From Pseudomonas sp. 102515 (GTDB taxonomy: Bacteria > Pseudomonadota > Gammaproteobacteria > Pseudomonadales > Pseudomonadaceae), in NCBI RefSeq assembly GCF_031085165.1, contig NZ_JAVHTY010000006.1:62001-126000 (forward strand): a DNA stretch of 64,000 bases, written 5' to 3'. Below the pieces are notes generated by a model. It saw nothing but the letters and a program-made list of their open reading frames with translations, searched no databases and had not been told where the DNA came from. The position numbers and the translations under genes were made by a program. This document shows, in pieces, positions 30,775-41,287 of this stretch; position 1 is the first letter of the stretch; the number at the start of each line of letters is the position of its first letter.

Positions 30775-32096
30775 GTCGCCAACTGCACCTCGCCGGCTTC
30801 CTGCTGGCCGGTCCCGTCGTCCATAGCCACGCCGTCTGGCGCCATCCCGAGACCCAGGGCGATTTCCTCGACCCGGACTACTACGTGCGCGCGGCCAAGG
30901 CCCTGGAGGAGGGGCTGTTCGACTTCCTGTTCTTCGCCGACCGCCTGGCCGTGGGCGACCAGCTCGGCGGCTCGCGGGAGACCGCCCTGCGCCTGGGCGC
31001 CCAGGACGCCACCCGGCTCGATCCGCTGCCACTACTGTCCTATCTGGTAGCCCATACCCGCCACCTCGGCCTGGGCTGCACCCGCTCCACCACCTACTAC
31101 GAGCCGGCCCATGTCGCGCGGGCCTTCGCCACCCTCGATCACCTGTCCCGGGGGCGGGCCGCCTGGAACATCGTCACCTCGATGAACGACAGCGAAGGCC
31201 GGCTGTTCGGCAAGGAGCGCCACCTGGAGCACGACCTGCGCTACGACCGCGCCGACGAATTCGTCGAGGTGGCGGTAAAGCTCTGGCGCAGCTGGGGGCC
31301 GCAGGCCCTGCACCTGGATCGGGAAGCCGGGGTGCTGGCCGATCCGGCGCAGGTCCGTGCCCTGGACCATCGCGGCGACTGGTTCCGCGTGGAAGGCCCG
31401 CTCAATATCCCGCGCAGTCCCCAGGGGCGCCCAGTGCTGATCCAGGCCGGTTCCAGCGGCCGTGGCCGCCGGTTCGGCGCACGCTGGGCCGAGGCCATCT
31501 TCACCATCCAGCCGAATCTCGTCGCCATGCGTGCCTTTCGCGACGACGTGCGCCGCCAGGTGCTGGAGCAGGGACGCTCTCCCGATAGCTGCAAGATCCT
31601 CACCTCGGTCATGCCCTTCATCGGCGGCAGCGAAGCCGAGGCACGCGCCAAGCAGGAAAGGCACAACGCCTTGGCACAACCGGAGGTGGGGCTGATCACC
31701 CTCTGTTCCCAGCTCAACATCGACCTCTCCCGCTTCACCCTGGATACGGCCCTGGGCGAGGTGGCCGAGGTCGGCGATCTGCCGACGGCCGCTGCGGAGA
31801 AGCTGCTGGCGCTGGGGCCGCGCACCACCCTGGCCGAATTGGGTCGCAGCTACGCCGCCAGCGTCCGTGTGCCGCAGCTGGTGGGTACCGCTGCCCAGAT
31901 CGCCGACCAGCTGGCCGAGTGGTTCGAAGCCGGCGGCTGCGATGGCTTCGTGATTTCCCCCGGCTACCTGCCGGGTTCCTTCGTCGAATTCAGCGAGAGC
32001 GTGGTACCGCACCTGCAGCGCCGCGGGCTGTTCCGGCGCCAGTACCAGGGCTCGACCCTGAGAGATCACCTGGGCCTTGGCCCCCTGGAGGACTAG
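30771..32096 (+). CDS. NtaA/DmoA-family FMN-dependent monooxygenase
   Basis: A 441-residue luciferase-fold enzyme: LHLAGFLLAGPVVHSHAVWR, FLFFADRLAVGD, LGLGCTRSTTYYEPAHVARAFATLDHLSRGRAAWNIVTSMNDSEGRLFG and the FMN-phosphate region PVLIQAGSSGRGRRFGARWAEAIFTIQP. The segment HLSRGRAAWNIVTS identifies the NtaA/SnaA/DszA group. It is coupled to the upstream binding protein by ATGA and abuts the DszC-like gene (ATG directly after the TAG). DszA-plus-DszC-like pairs oxidise sulfur heterocycles or sulfones; here the target is unknown. Confidence 0.9.
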   Translation: MSRQLHLAGFLLAGPVVHSHAVWRHPETQGDFLDPDYYVRAAKALEEGLFDFLFFADRLAVGDQLGGSRETALRLGAQDATRLDPLPLLSYLVAHTRHLGLGCTRSTTYYEPAHVARAFATLDHLSRGRAAWNIVTSMNDSEGRLFGKERHLEHDLRYDRADEFVEVAVKLWRSWGPQALHLDREAGVLADPAQVRALDHRGDWFRVEGPLNIPRSPQGRPVLIQAGSSGRGRRFGARWAEAIFTIQPNLVAMRAFRDDVRRQVLEQGRSPDSCKILTSVMPFIGGSEAEARAKQERHNALAQPEVGLITLCSQLNIDLSRFTLDTALGEVAEVGDLPTAAAEKLLALGPRTTLAELGRSYAASVRVPQLVGTAAQIADQLAEWFEAGGCDGFVISPGYLPGSFVEFSESVVPHLQRRGLFRRQYQGSTLRDHLGLGPLED

Positions 32097-33278
32097 ATGA
32101 GCACGATCAAGGATGCCGAGGGCTGGCTGACACTGGCCCGCGAGATCGGCGCGGAATTCGCCGCCCGGGTGGTGGCCGACGAGCGCGACCGTATTCGTCC
32201 CGACGCCCAGCTGCAACGCCTCAAGGACAGCGGCCTGACCAATCTGGTCATACCCATGCGCCTCGGGGGTGCCGGCCAGCCCTGGTCGCTGGCCATGCGC
32301 GTGCTGCGCGAGATCGCCGCCGGTGACGGCTCGGTGGGCCTGCTCTTCGGCTATCACCTGCTCAATACCGTGAACCTGCGCCGCGAGCCGCAGCCGCGGC
32401 GCGATGGCCTGCTGGCCGAAATCGCCGAAGGCCGGCTGTGGCTGGCCGGGGTGGTCAATCCACGGGATGACGACATTCTCGCCACACCCGTTGCCGGCGG
32501 TGGCTATCGCCTGACCGGGCGCAAGGGTTTCTGCAGTGGCGCCGCCTTCGCCGATCGGCTCGCCATCAGCGCCCGCGATCGGGAGAGCGGGGCGCGGCTG
32601 ATGGTCACCCTGCCAGCGGACCGGGCGGGGCTGGCCTATGCCGATGACTGGGACCACTTCGGCATGGCCCGCAGCGACAGTGGCAGCTTTACCCTTACAG
32701 ACGTCCGGGCCAGCACCGAAGAGGTACAGGTCTGCGACCTGGAAGACTCGGGCGACTTCGCCGCGGTGATCCGCACCCCGGTCAACCAGTCGGCCTTCAC
32801 CCAGTACTACCTGGGCGCCGCCCAAGGCGCGTTGCGCGAGGCGTGCCGCTATCTGCACGCAGAGGCCCGGCCCTGGGTACATTCCCTGGCCGCCAGCGCC
32901 AGCGAGGACCAACTGGTGCTGAGCCAGGTGGGCGAGCTGTGGATCGCCCTGCAGGGCGCCGTGGCCCTGGCCGAGGTGGCGGCTGGGCGGGTGGATGCCC
33001 TGCTCGCGGCTGACGACGCCTTCACCGCCGAACTGCGCGGCGAGACCGCCATCGCCGTCGCCAGTGCCAAGGTACTGGCGGCCCGTACCGCCCTCGACGT
33101 GACCACTCGCGTGTTCGATGCCCTGGGCGCCCGCGCCACCCATAACCGTCTCGGCCTGGATCGCTTCTGGCGCGATGTGCGCACCCATAGCCTGCACGAC
33201 CCCCTGGCCTACAAGGTGCTGGAGGTCGGTCGCTTCGCGGTCAATGGCCAGTACCCCGACATCCGCGCCTATACCTGA
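32097..33278 (+). CDS. Acyl-CoA dehydrogenase-fold monooxygenase (DszC/SfnB-like)
   Basis: A 393-residue protein with the acyl-CoA dehydrogenase fold: N-terminal helices, the middle beta domain GYRLTGRKGFCSGAAFADRLAISA, and a C-terminal helical bundle with ALGARATHNRLGLDRFWRDVRTHSLHDPLAYK. The tail RDVRTHSLHDP is typical of flavin-dependent oxygenases DszC and SfnB rather than true dehydrogenases, and no catalytic glutamate context is evident. SfnB is tied to dimethyl sulfone use and DszC to dibenzothiophene. It directly follows the NtaA-type gene with no spacer, so the two enzymes are probably made in step. Confidence 0.87.
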   Translation: MSTIKDAEGWLTLAREIGAEFAARVVADERDRIRPDAQLQRLKDSGLTNLVIPMRLGGAGQPWSLAMRVLREIAAGDGSVGLLFGYHLLNTVNLRREPQPRRDGLLAEIAEGRLWLAGVVNPRDDDILATPVAGGGYRLTGRKGFCSGAAFADRLAISARDRESGARLMVTLPADRAGLAYADDWDHFGMARSDSGSFTLTDVRASTEEVQVCDLEDSGDFAAVIRTPVNQSAFTQYYLGAAQGALREACRYLHAEARPWVHSLAASASEDQLVLSQVGELWIALQGAVALAEVAAGRVDALLAADDAFTAELRGETAIAVASAKVLAARTALDVTTRVFDALGARATHNRLGLDRFWRDVRTHSLHDPLAYKVLEVGRFAVNGQYPDIRAYT

Positions 33279-33291
33279 CGAGAGATTTCCC

Positions 33292-34251
33292 ATGCTGCGC
33301 AAGACCCTCGCTGGCCTCGCCCTTGGCCTGCTGGCCGCCACCCAGGCCCTGGCCACTACCCTGGTGGTGGGCGACCAGAGTTACAACACCCGCACCGTGA
33401 TGGAAGCCGCAGGTGTCCTCAACGACCTGCCATATCAACTGGAATGGAAGCAGTTCACCGCCGGCTCGCCGGTGGCCGAGGCCCTCAACGTCGGTAGCCT
33501 CGACCTGGGGCTACTGGGCGATGCGCCCCCGTTGTTCCTGGGTGCCCTGGGCGCACCGATCAAGGTAGTCGGCATCAGCCGCCAGAGCCGGGACGGCGTG
33601 GCGGTGCTGGTGCGCGGCGATTCCAACATCCGCAGCCTGGCGGATTTGCCGGGCAAGACGGTGGCGATCTGGAAGGGGTCCTGGAGCCAGCAGCTGGCAT
33701 TGTCCGCCCTGGACCGCGCGGGCGTGCCGCGCGATCAGGTGAGCTTTCGCTATCTCAATGCCCTGGACGCCTCCCACGCCCTGGAAGGCGGCTCGGTGGA
33801 CGCCATCGCCACCTGGGAACCCTATGTCACCCAGGCCCAGCGCCACGGCGCTCGGGTGCTCACCACCGCCGAAGGCCTGATCCCGGCGCAGAGCTTCGTG
33901 GTCGCCAGCCAGGGTGCGCTGGACGATGCGGCCAAGCACCAGGCCATTGCCGACTTCCTCCAGCGGCTGCACCAGGCGCGCACCTGGGCCAATGCCGATC
34001 CCGAGCATACGGCGCGCTACGCCAGCGCCTGGGCCGAGCGCACCCGCGCCGACGCTGCGATCGCCCAGGCCTGGTTCGCCCGCGCGCGCACCGCTATTGG
34101 ACCGGTCACGCCGGCGGCCATCGCCCAGGCGCAGCGTACCGTCGACTTCTTCGCCGCTGAGGGCCTGGTCAAGGGTTATGACGCCAGCCGCCTGTTCTAC
34201 GACGGCTTTGGCTCGAGCCTGGCGCCGCCGGCAGAGACGGCACAGCGCTGA
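33292..34251 (+). CDS. ABC substrate-binding protein, sulfonate type (paralog B)
   Basis: A 319-residue exported binding protein: signal peptide MLRKTLAGLALGLLAATQAL, then TTLVVGDQSYNTRTVMEAAGVL, FTAGSPVAEALNVGSLDLGLLGD and VAIWKGSWSQQLALSALDRAG. It is a clear paralog of the 29827 product. ATG 33292 is 13 bases past the DszC-like stop and follows GAGAG; longer frames upstream overlap that gene and were rejected. With paralog A it brackets the two oxygenase genes. Confidence 0.88.
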   Translation: MLRKTLAGLALGLLAATQALATTLVVGDQSYNTRTVMEAAGVLNDLPYQLEWKQFTAGSPVAEALNVGSLDLGLLGDAPPLFLGALGAPIKVVGISRQSRDGVAVLVRGDSNIRSLADLPGKTVAIWKGSWSQQLALSALDRAGVPRDQVSFRYLNALDASHALEGGSVDAIATWEPYVTQAQRHGARVLTTAEGLIPAQSFVVASQGALDDAAKHQAIADFLQRLHQARTWANADPEHTARYASAWAERTRADAAIAQAWFARARTAIGPVTPAAIAQAQRTVDFFAAEGLVKGYDASRLFYDGFGSSLAPPAETAQR

Positions 34252-34280
34252 GCCCGATACCGACGCGGAGGCGTTGCGTT

Positions 34281-35216
34281 ATGCTTGAGGCGCATGTCCA
34301 TCAGCCGGAAGTCAGACGCCTCCTCATGAAGACCGACGATATCGAAGCCTTCGTCGCGGTGCTCCGCAGCGGCTCCCTCAATGCCGCTGCCCTGTCCCTG
34401 GGGCTGACCCAGCCGGCCATCACCCGCCGGCTGCAGAGTCTCGAACAGGATCTCGGGGTCGAGTTGCTCGACCGCCACACCAAGCCACTCAAGCCGACCC
34501 GCCTGGGCCAGGAGGTCTATGGTCACTGCCGCGCCATCCTGCGCGAGATGGATGCCCTGCGCGAGCGAGTGGCGGGCGATGCCCCACCGTCCGGGCTGCT
34601 GCGCCTGGGCGTGCCCCAGACCCTGGGCGATGCGCTGTTGCTGGAGGCCGTGAAGGACATCCGCACCCGCTACCCGGAGCTGCGCACCCAGGTGGCGACC
34701 GGCTGGGGCAGCGTACTGGTCAGCCGTATCGAGCACGGCGAGCTGGACGGCGCCCTGGTGCTATTCCCGGCCAACAAGGTGTTTCCCGACGGCGTCGAGG
34801 CCCAGGCCTTGGGCGCCATGCCGCTGCAGGTGGTCGGCGCCCGCGACCAGATGCCGGCCAAGGCGCAGCGGCTGGCCGACATCCAGGGCCAGGGCTGGGT
34901 GCTCAATCCCGATGGCTGTGGCTTTCGTGCCAGCCTGCAACGGACCCTGGCCGAGCGGGGTGAGTCACTGCGCATCAACCTGGAAACCTATGGCACCGAA
35001 CTCCAGCTCGGCCTGGTGGCGGACGGCCAAGGCCTGGGCCTGGTCCCGGCGCCGCTGCTGGCCTTGAGTGCCCATCGCGAGCGTCTGGCAGTGATCTCGC
35101 TGAAGGACTTCAAGCCTGAGATCCAGCTGTGGCTGATCCATCCGCGCTTTCTCGGACCGCTGCAGGAGGTGGTCGAGGGGTTCGGGCGGAATGCTCGGGC
35201 CTTACTGGAACGCTGA
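34281..35216 (+). CDS. LysR-family transcriptional regulator of the sulfur island
   Basis: A LysR regulator of 311 residues from ATG 34281 (GGAGG ten bases upstream) or 296 from ATG 34326, where the conserved family start MKTDDIEAFVAVLRSGSLNAAALSLGLTQPAITRRLQSLEQDLGVELLDRHTKPLKPT begins. The effector domain starts at GLLRLGVPQTLGDALLLEAVKD. It closes the sulfur island in the same direction, 29 bases after the last binding-protein gene, so it may be cotranscribed and act on the operon. Not CysB or Cbl by sequence as I recall them. Confidence 0.85.
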   Translation: MLEAHVHQPEVRRLLMKTDDIEAFVAVLRSGSLNAAALSLGLTQPAITRRLQSLEQDLGVELLDRHTKPLKPTRLGQEVYGHCRAILREMDALRERVAGDAPPSGLLRLGVPQTLGDALLLEAVKDIRTRYPELRTQVATGWGSVLVSRIEHGELDGALVLFPANKVFPDGVEAQALGAMPLQVVGARDQMPAKAQRLADIQGQGWVLNPDGCGFRASLQRTLAERGESLRINLETYGTELQLGLVADGQGLGLVPAPLLALSAHRERLAVISLKDFKPEIQLWLIHPRFLGPLQEVVEGFGRNARALLER

Positions 35217-35223
35217 AGCGGCG

Positions 35224-35820
35224 TCACTCAATGGCGGAGCCTATGCAGCGCGCGAATATTCGCTCCAGCCCCGCATAACCACAATGGACAGCCGCGACGT
35301 TGGCGTCTATCCATTCATCCCGTCCTACCGGTGACCAGTCGATCTGGTAGCCACCATTGATGATGAGGTGCTCGAACAGGAGGCGTTGCGCACGCCCGTT
35401 GCGATCGCGGAAAGGATGCACCATGTTCAGGTCGCCATAGAACTCGGCGCTCAGCACGATCAGGGCGTCTCGGGGATGCCCTTCGAACCAATTCTTCGCG
35501 CGCAGTCGATTGAATAGCTTGTCCGCCTCGGGTATCAGCCGCTGCACCGTACAAAACCTTGTGCTGTTCTTCGCGATGTCGAGGGTACGCAATTCGCCTG
35601 CCCAGGCATAAATATCCTGGAACAGCAGTCGATGCAGGCGACAAAGATAACCCAGGTCGTAGGGCGGTAGCTCGAACGTTAACTCACCGGCTGCGAGGCG
35701 GGACAGATCGCGCTCCGCCGCTGCCAGCAGCCCATCATCCTGGATGTCGAGCAGATTACGTAAGGTCGTGGTGCCGGGATAGCAGTACGGATCCTGGCCG
35801 GCTCCGTACTTGTCGATCAT
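35224..35820 (-). CDS. fic: Fic-domain protein (AMP-transferase type toxin)
   Basis: A 198-residue protein similar along its length to E. coli Fic: MIDKYGAGQDPYCYPG start, RLHRLLFQDIYAWAGELRTLDI, and the Fic loop MVHPFRDRNGRAQRLLFEHL. The general Fic motif is HPFx(D/E)GN(G/K)R; here the glycine after the acidic residue is arginine (HPFRDRNGR). Fic proteins transfer AMP or other phosphate groups to hydroxyl residues of targets and in this subfamily are held inactive by the small YhfG protein. Its ATG overlaps the stop of the upstream yhfG gene. The 3' end meets the convergent LysR gene at eight bases. Confidence 0.9.
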   Translation of the reverse strand: MIDKYGAGQDPYCYPGTTTLRNLLDIQDDGLLAAAERDLSRLAAGELTFELPPYDLGYLCRLHRLLFQDIYAWAGELRTLDIAKNSTRFCTVQRLIPEADKLFNRLRAKNWFEGHPRDALIVLSAEFYGDLNMVHPFRDRNGRAQRLLFEHLIINGGYQIDWSPVGRDEWIDANVAAVHCGYAGLERIFARCIGSAIE

Positions 35821-35993
35821 TGTGCCTGGCTCAGGCGCCGGTAGTGCGCGACGAGGGATTGCTTATCCTGTCCGATGACATCCGAGACCTCAGACTTCAG
35901 TTCGAAACCCTCCAGCCGCAGGCTGGCGGAGTAGTTGGCCAGGCGCATACGTACGTAATAGCGCCGTTTTTTATCCAGACTCGGTTGGGGCAG
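35817..35993 (-). CDS. yhfG: YhfG-family antitoxin paired with Fic (probable CTG start)
   Basis: A 58-codon frame directly before fic. The product MPQPSLDKKRRYYVRMRLAN, then YSASLRLEGFE, then a tail ending HYRRLSQAQ, matches the YhfG pattern (DKxxR...N-x-x-AS-RLEG) remembered from E. coli. The only start that fits a perfect AGGAGG (36006-36001) is CTG at 35993, seven bases downstream; an in-frame TAA at 36011 excludes longer forms, and the first ATG would delete 15 conserved residues. The stop overlaps the fic ATG (ATGA). As in other fic-yhfG pairs it should bind and inhibit Fic. Confidence 0.78.
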   Translation of the reverse strand: MPQPSLDKKRRYYVRMRLANYSASLRLEGFELKSEVSDVIGQDKQSLVAHYRRLSQAQ

Positions 35994-36125
35994 GACAAAA
36001 CCTCCTGGTTAGCCGTCCGAGTTTAGCTGAAAGCATCAGCGCCATCATTTAGTACCCTAGGAGATCTGACTACGCCTATCTTATTGGCGCCAAAGCTTGG
36101 GAGTGGTAGTCCTGAAGGGGATAGT

Positions 36126-36150
36126 TGCCCCGGTCAAAGCGCCCGGGGCA
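36126..36150 (-). terminator. GC hairpin after acnA
   Basis: TGCCCCGG (36126-36133) pairs with CCGGGGCA (36143-36150) over a nine-base loop, eight bases beyond the acnA stop on the minus strand. No T-run follows, so a factor-independent terminator is only possible. Confidence 0.4.
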
Positions 36151-36157
36151 GTGGTTA

Positions 36158-38857
<2,700 letters not shown>

Positions 38858-39046
38858 CAGGGGTCTCCTTATCGACGGTTGCCCGCTGGCCGTTCGAGCC
38901 TCGAAAGGTGAAGGAGACCCGTACCAGCGCTGGGCGGACTGATTTTTCTAGGTGTAGTACTGGACCGATAGGCGCCGCTGGCGTTCCCCAGCGGGCGCGC
39001 TGGGGTATAGTGCGCGCCCTGCGTGACCCCTTGAGGAAGCTCCGTC

Positions 39047-40108
39047 GTGAATACCCTGTTGCTGCTGTGCCGTACCGGATTCGAAGGCGAGGTCTGCGCC
39101 GAGCTCGGCGAGCGGGCGGCGCTGCTCGGCGTGGCCGGTTATGCCAAGGGCAAGCCGGGTGCGGCCTATGCCGAATTCGTCTGTGGCGACGCCGAGGGCG
39201 CCGCCCGGTTGATGCGGAACATTACCTTCAGCGAGCTGACCTTCCCTCGTCAGTGGTCCCGTGGCGCCTTCCTCGATCTGCCCGAGCAGGAGCGCATCGG
39301 TCCGCTGCTGGAGTTGCTGGCGGGCTATCCCGTCTGCGGCAGCCTGGCCCTGGAGATGCCCGACACCAACGACGGCAAGGCGCTCTCCACCTTCTGCAAG
39401 AAATTCGAGCGCCCGCTGACCCTGGCGCTGCGCAAGGCCGGCCGCCTGGTGGACGATGCCAGGGCGCCGCGTCTGCAGTTGACCTTTCTCAGCGGCCGCG
39501 AGGTTTTCGTCGGCGTGGTCGAACCGGGCAACGCCGCGCTCTGGCCCATGGGCATCCCGCGGCTGAGGTTCCCCCGCGAGGCCCCCAGTCGTTCGACCCT
39601 CAAGCTGGAAGAGGCCTGGCACCACTTCATCCCGCGTGCCGATTGGGAAACCCGCCTCTCCTCCGAGATGCGCGCCGTCGATCTGGGCGCCGCCCCGGGT
39701 GGCTGGACCTGGCAACTGGTGGCCCGTGAGATGCTGGTGACGGCGGTGGACAACGGCCCCATGAACGAGACGCTGATGGATACCGGCCTCGTCGAGCACC
39801 TGCAGGTCGACGGCTACGCCTTCGTCCCCAAGCGCCCGGTGGACTGGATGGTCTGCGACATCGTCGAGAAGCCCGCGCGCACCGCGGCGCTGATCGAACG
39901 CTGGATCGGCGAGGGTCATTGCCGCGAGGCGGTGGTCAATCTCAAGCTGCCGATGAAGCAGCGCTACCGCGAAGTGGCCGGTATCCTCGAACGCCTGCAC
40001 GCGCATTTCGCGGATCGCGGCCAGCGCGTCGTCATCGGCTGCAAGCAGCTGTACCACGACCGCGAGGAAGTGACCTGTCATCTGCGCCGGCTGGATCGGA
40101 AACCCTAG
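39047..40108 (+). CDS. rlmM: 23S rRNA C2498 2'-O-ribose methyltransferase RlmM
   Basis: A 353-residue SAM-dependent RNA methyltransferase. The N-terminal THUMP-like part starts [24 protein letters not shown]; the Rossmann part has [22 protein letters not shown] (SAM motif, about residue 207), with [23 protein letters not shown] and [15 protein letters not shown] providing the K-D-K-E-type catalytic residues. It methylates cytidine 2498 of 23S rRNA before ribosome assembly. GTG start at 39047 with GAGG 11 bases upstream. Followed by tusA after 56 bases. Confidence 0.95.
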   Translation: MNTLLLLCRTGFEGEVCAELGERAALLGVAGYAKGKPGAAYAEFVCGDAEGAARLMRNITFSELTFPRQWSRGAFLDLPEQERIGPLLELLAGYPVCGSLALEMPDTNDGKALSTFCKKFERPLTLALRKAGRLVDDARAPRLQLTFLSGREVFVGVVEPGNAALWPMGIPRLRFPREAPSRSTLKLEEAWHHFIPRADWETRLSSEMRAVDLGAAPGGWTWQLVAREMLVTAVDNGPMNETLMDTGLVEHLQVDGYAFVPKRPVDWMVCDIVEKPARTAALIERWIGEGHCREAVVNLKLPMKQRYREVAGILERLHAHFADRGQRVVIGCKQLYHDREEVTCHLRRLDRKP

Positions 40109-40164
40109 GCCGTCGTCAGGCTCTGAATGCAGATCGCTGTAACCGTTCTATCCCTGGAGACCCC

Positions 40165-40404
40165 ATGACCCTCGAAGCCGATGCCACCCTCGACGCCAGC
40201 GGGCTGAACTGCCCGGAGCCGGTGATGATGCTGCACAACAAGGTGCGCGACATCGCCCCCGGCGCCTTGCTCAAGGTCATCGCCACCGATCCCTCCACCC
40301 AGCGCGACATCCCCAAGTTCTGCGTCTTCCTCGGCCATGAACTGGTGGAGAAGAGCGAAGGGGAAGGGCACTATCTGTACTGGATTCGCAAGAAGGCGGA
40401 GTGA
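40165..40404 (+). CDS. tusA: Sulfur carrier protein TusA
   Basis: A 79-residue protein with the TusA motif [22 protein letters not shown]: the cysteine of CPxP carries the persulfide in transfer from IscS to the thiouridine pathway of tRNA. The rest, [27 protein letters not shown], is typical. ATG 40165 has GGAGA seven bases upstream; longer frames upstream overlap rlmM and are not real. Placement after rlmM as in other pseudomonads. Confidence 0.94.
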   Translation: MTLEADATLDASGLNCPEPVMMLHNKVRDIAPGALLKVIATDPSTQRDIPKFCVFLGHELVEKSEGEGHYLYWIRKKAE

Positions 40405-40433
40405 GGGTACGCCGCCTGGTTGGGGATGGCTCC

Positions 40434-40452
40434 ATCGTCGAAGCCCAACAGG
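40434..40452. repeat. Copy of ATCGTCGAAGCCCAACAGG repeat end
   Basis: Nineteen bases identical to the right end of the inverted-repeat element at 28332-28350. Here no left arm or inner hairpin is seen, so it is a partial copy. It precedes two GTGGAAAA-type palindromes between tusA and the esterase gene. Confidence 0.55.
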
Positions 40453-40473
40453 TGATGCCAATCGAGCCGTAGC

Positions 40474-40499
40474 GTGGAAAACCGCGCAGCGTTTTCCAC
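40474..40499. repeat. GTGGAAAAC...GTTTTCCAC palindrome
   Basis: Perfect 9-bp arms (40474-40482 and 40491-40499) around CGCGCAGC. One of three related extragenic palindromes in the window. Lying between convergent tusA and esterase genes, it may also end transcription from both sides. Confidence 0.65.
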
Positions 40500-40516
40500 C
40501 GTGTGGCCTCAAGTCC

Positions 40517-40542
40517 GTGGACAAGGCTCCGCCGTTGTCCAC
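40517..40542. repeat. GTGGACAA...TTGTCCAC palindrome
   Basis: Perfect 8-bp arms around GGCTCCGCCG, followed by GCTAC as in the copy at 28455-28480. A variant of the same family, with AAAA changed to ACAA and the matching change in the other arm, so the stem is kept: a sign that the hairpin itself is under selection. Confidence 0.65.
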
Positions 40543-40549
40543 GCTACGC

Positions 40550-41200
40550 TCAGGCGCTTGCGGCCGCTCTGACCACCTCCACCAGATGCTCTCCCAGCCG
40601 GCGATGCTGGTCAGCCGCGAAATGCACGCCGTCCACCGGACTCACCTGGATGACCTCGCCCGCATCGACGAAGGCCGCGCCCTGGGCGTCGGCGACCTGG
40701 CGATAACGTGCGGCCAACTCGCGAGACTTGGCCGCACCGCCGGCGAAGATCTCGCCAAGAAAGCCCACTTCCTCGATGGGCGCCGGCGCCATGACGATCA
40801 GCCTGGGGGTGGCACCGTCCGGTCCGGCATTGCAACGCCTGATCTCTTCCAGCAGCACCTGCAAGGCACTGGCGATGTCCGCGGGCGTCACCGACAGCCG
40901 TGCCTTGAGATCGTTGGTACCCAGCATCAGCAGCAGGACATCGACGGGCAGCTGACTCTCCAGGCAGGGCCTGAGATAGCTCAGGCCGTTCTTGTGGTGG
41001 CCATCGATGGGATCGTCATGCACCGTAGTGCGGGCGGGCAGACCTTCCTCGATCACCCGCCAGTCGGCGCCCAGCCCGCGGGCCAGGACGCCGGTCCAGC
41101 GCTCGTCCCAACCGAAGCGTTGGAGTACGCCGGGCTGGGTCAGGGGGCGGGTGCCGTGGGTGTTGGAGTCGCCATAGCAGAGCAAGGTACGCAGGGACAT
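40550..41200 (-). CDS. SGNH/GDSL-family hydrolase (arylesterase-like)
   Basis: A 216-residue cytoplasmic SGNH hydrolase. Block I is LLCYGDSNTHGTRP with the catalytic serine, block III is LLMLGTNDLKARLSV with the oxyanion asparagine, and block V is VDGVHFAADQHRRLGEHL with the Asp-x-x-His pair. Close relatives act as aryl esterases or on acetylated sugars, and some do perhydrolysis. No signal peptide. Convergent to tusA; nothing adjacent explains its substrate. The start MSLRTLLCYGD matches family length, with GGAT upstream. Confidence 0.9.
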   Translation of the reverse strand: MSLRTLLCYGDSNTHGTRPLTQPGVLQRFGWDERWTGVLARGLGADWRVIEEGLPARTTVHDDPIDGHHKNGLSYLRPCLESQLPVDVLLLMLGTNDLKARLSVTPADIASALQVLLEEIRRCNAGPDGATPRLIVMAPAPIEEVGFLGEIFAGGAAKSRELAARYRQVADAQGAAFVDAGEVIQVSPVDGVHFAADQHRRLGEHLVEVVRAAASA

Positions 41201-41287
41201 GGGAAATCCTCTTTGGGCAGGTCATCCCCACCCTAGAGACTATTCCCGCCGGTCGCGAGGGCCGGCGGTCGTGCCAGCGCAGCCGGG

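Noticed and set aside
31032-33356. 774-codon minus-strand open frame
   Set aside because: Antisense to the NtaA-type and DszC-like genes, which carry strong family motifs; the frame has no recognisable domain.
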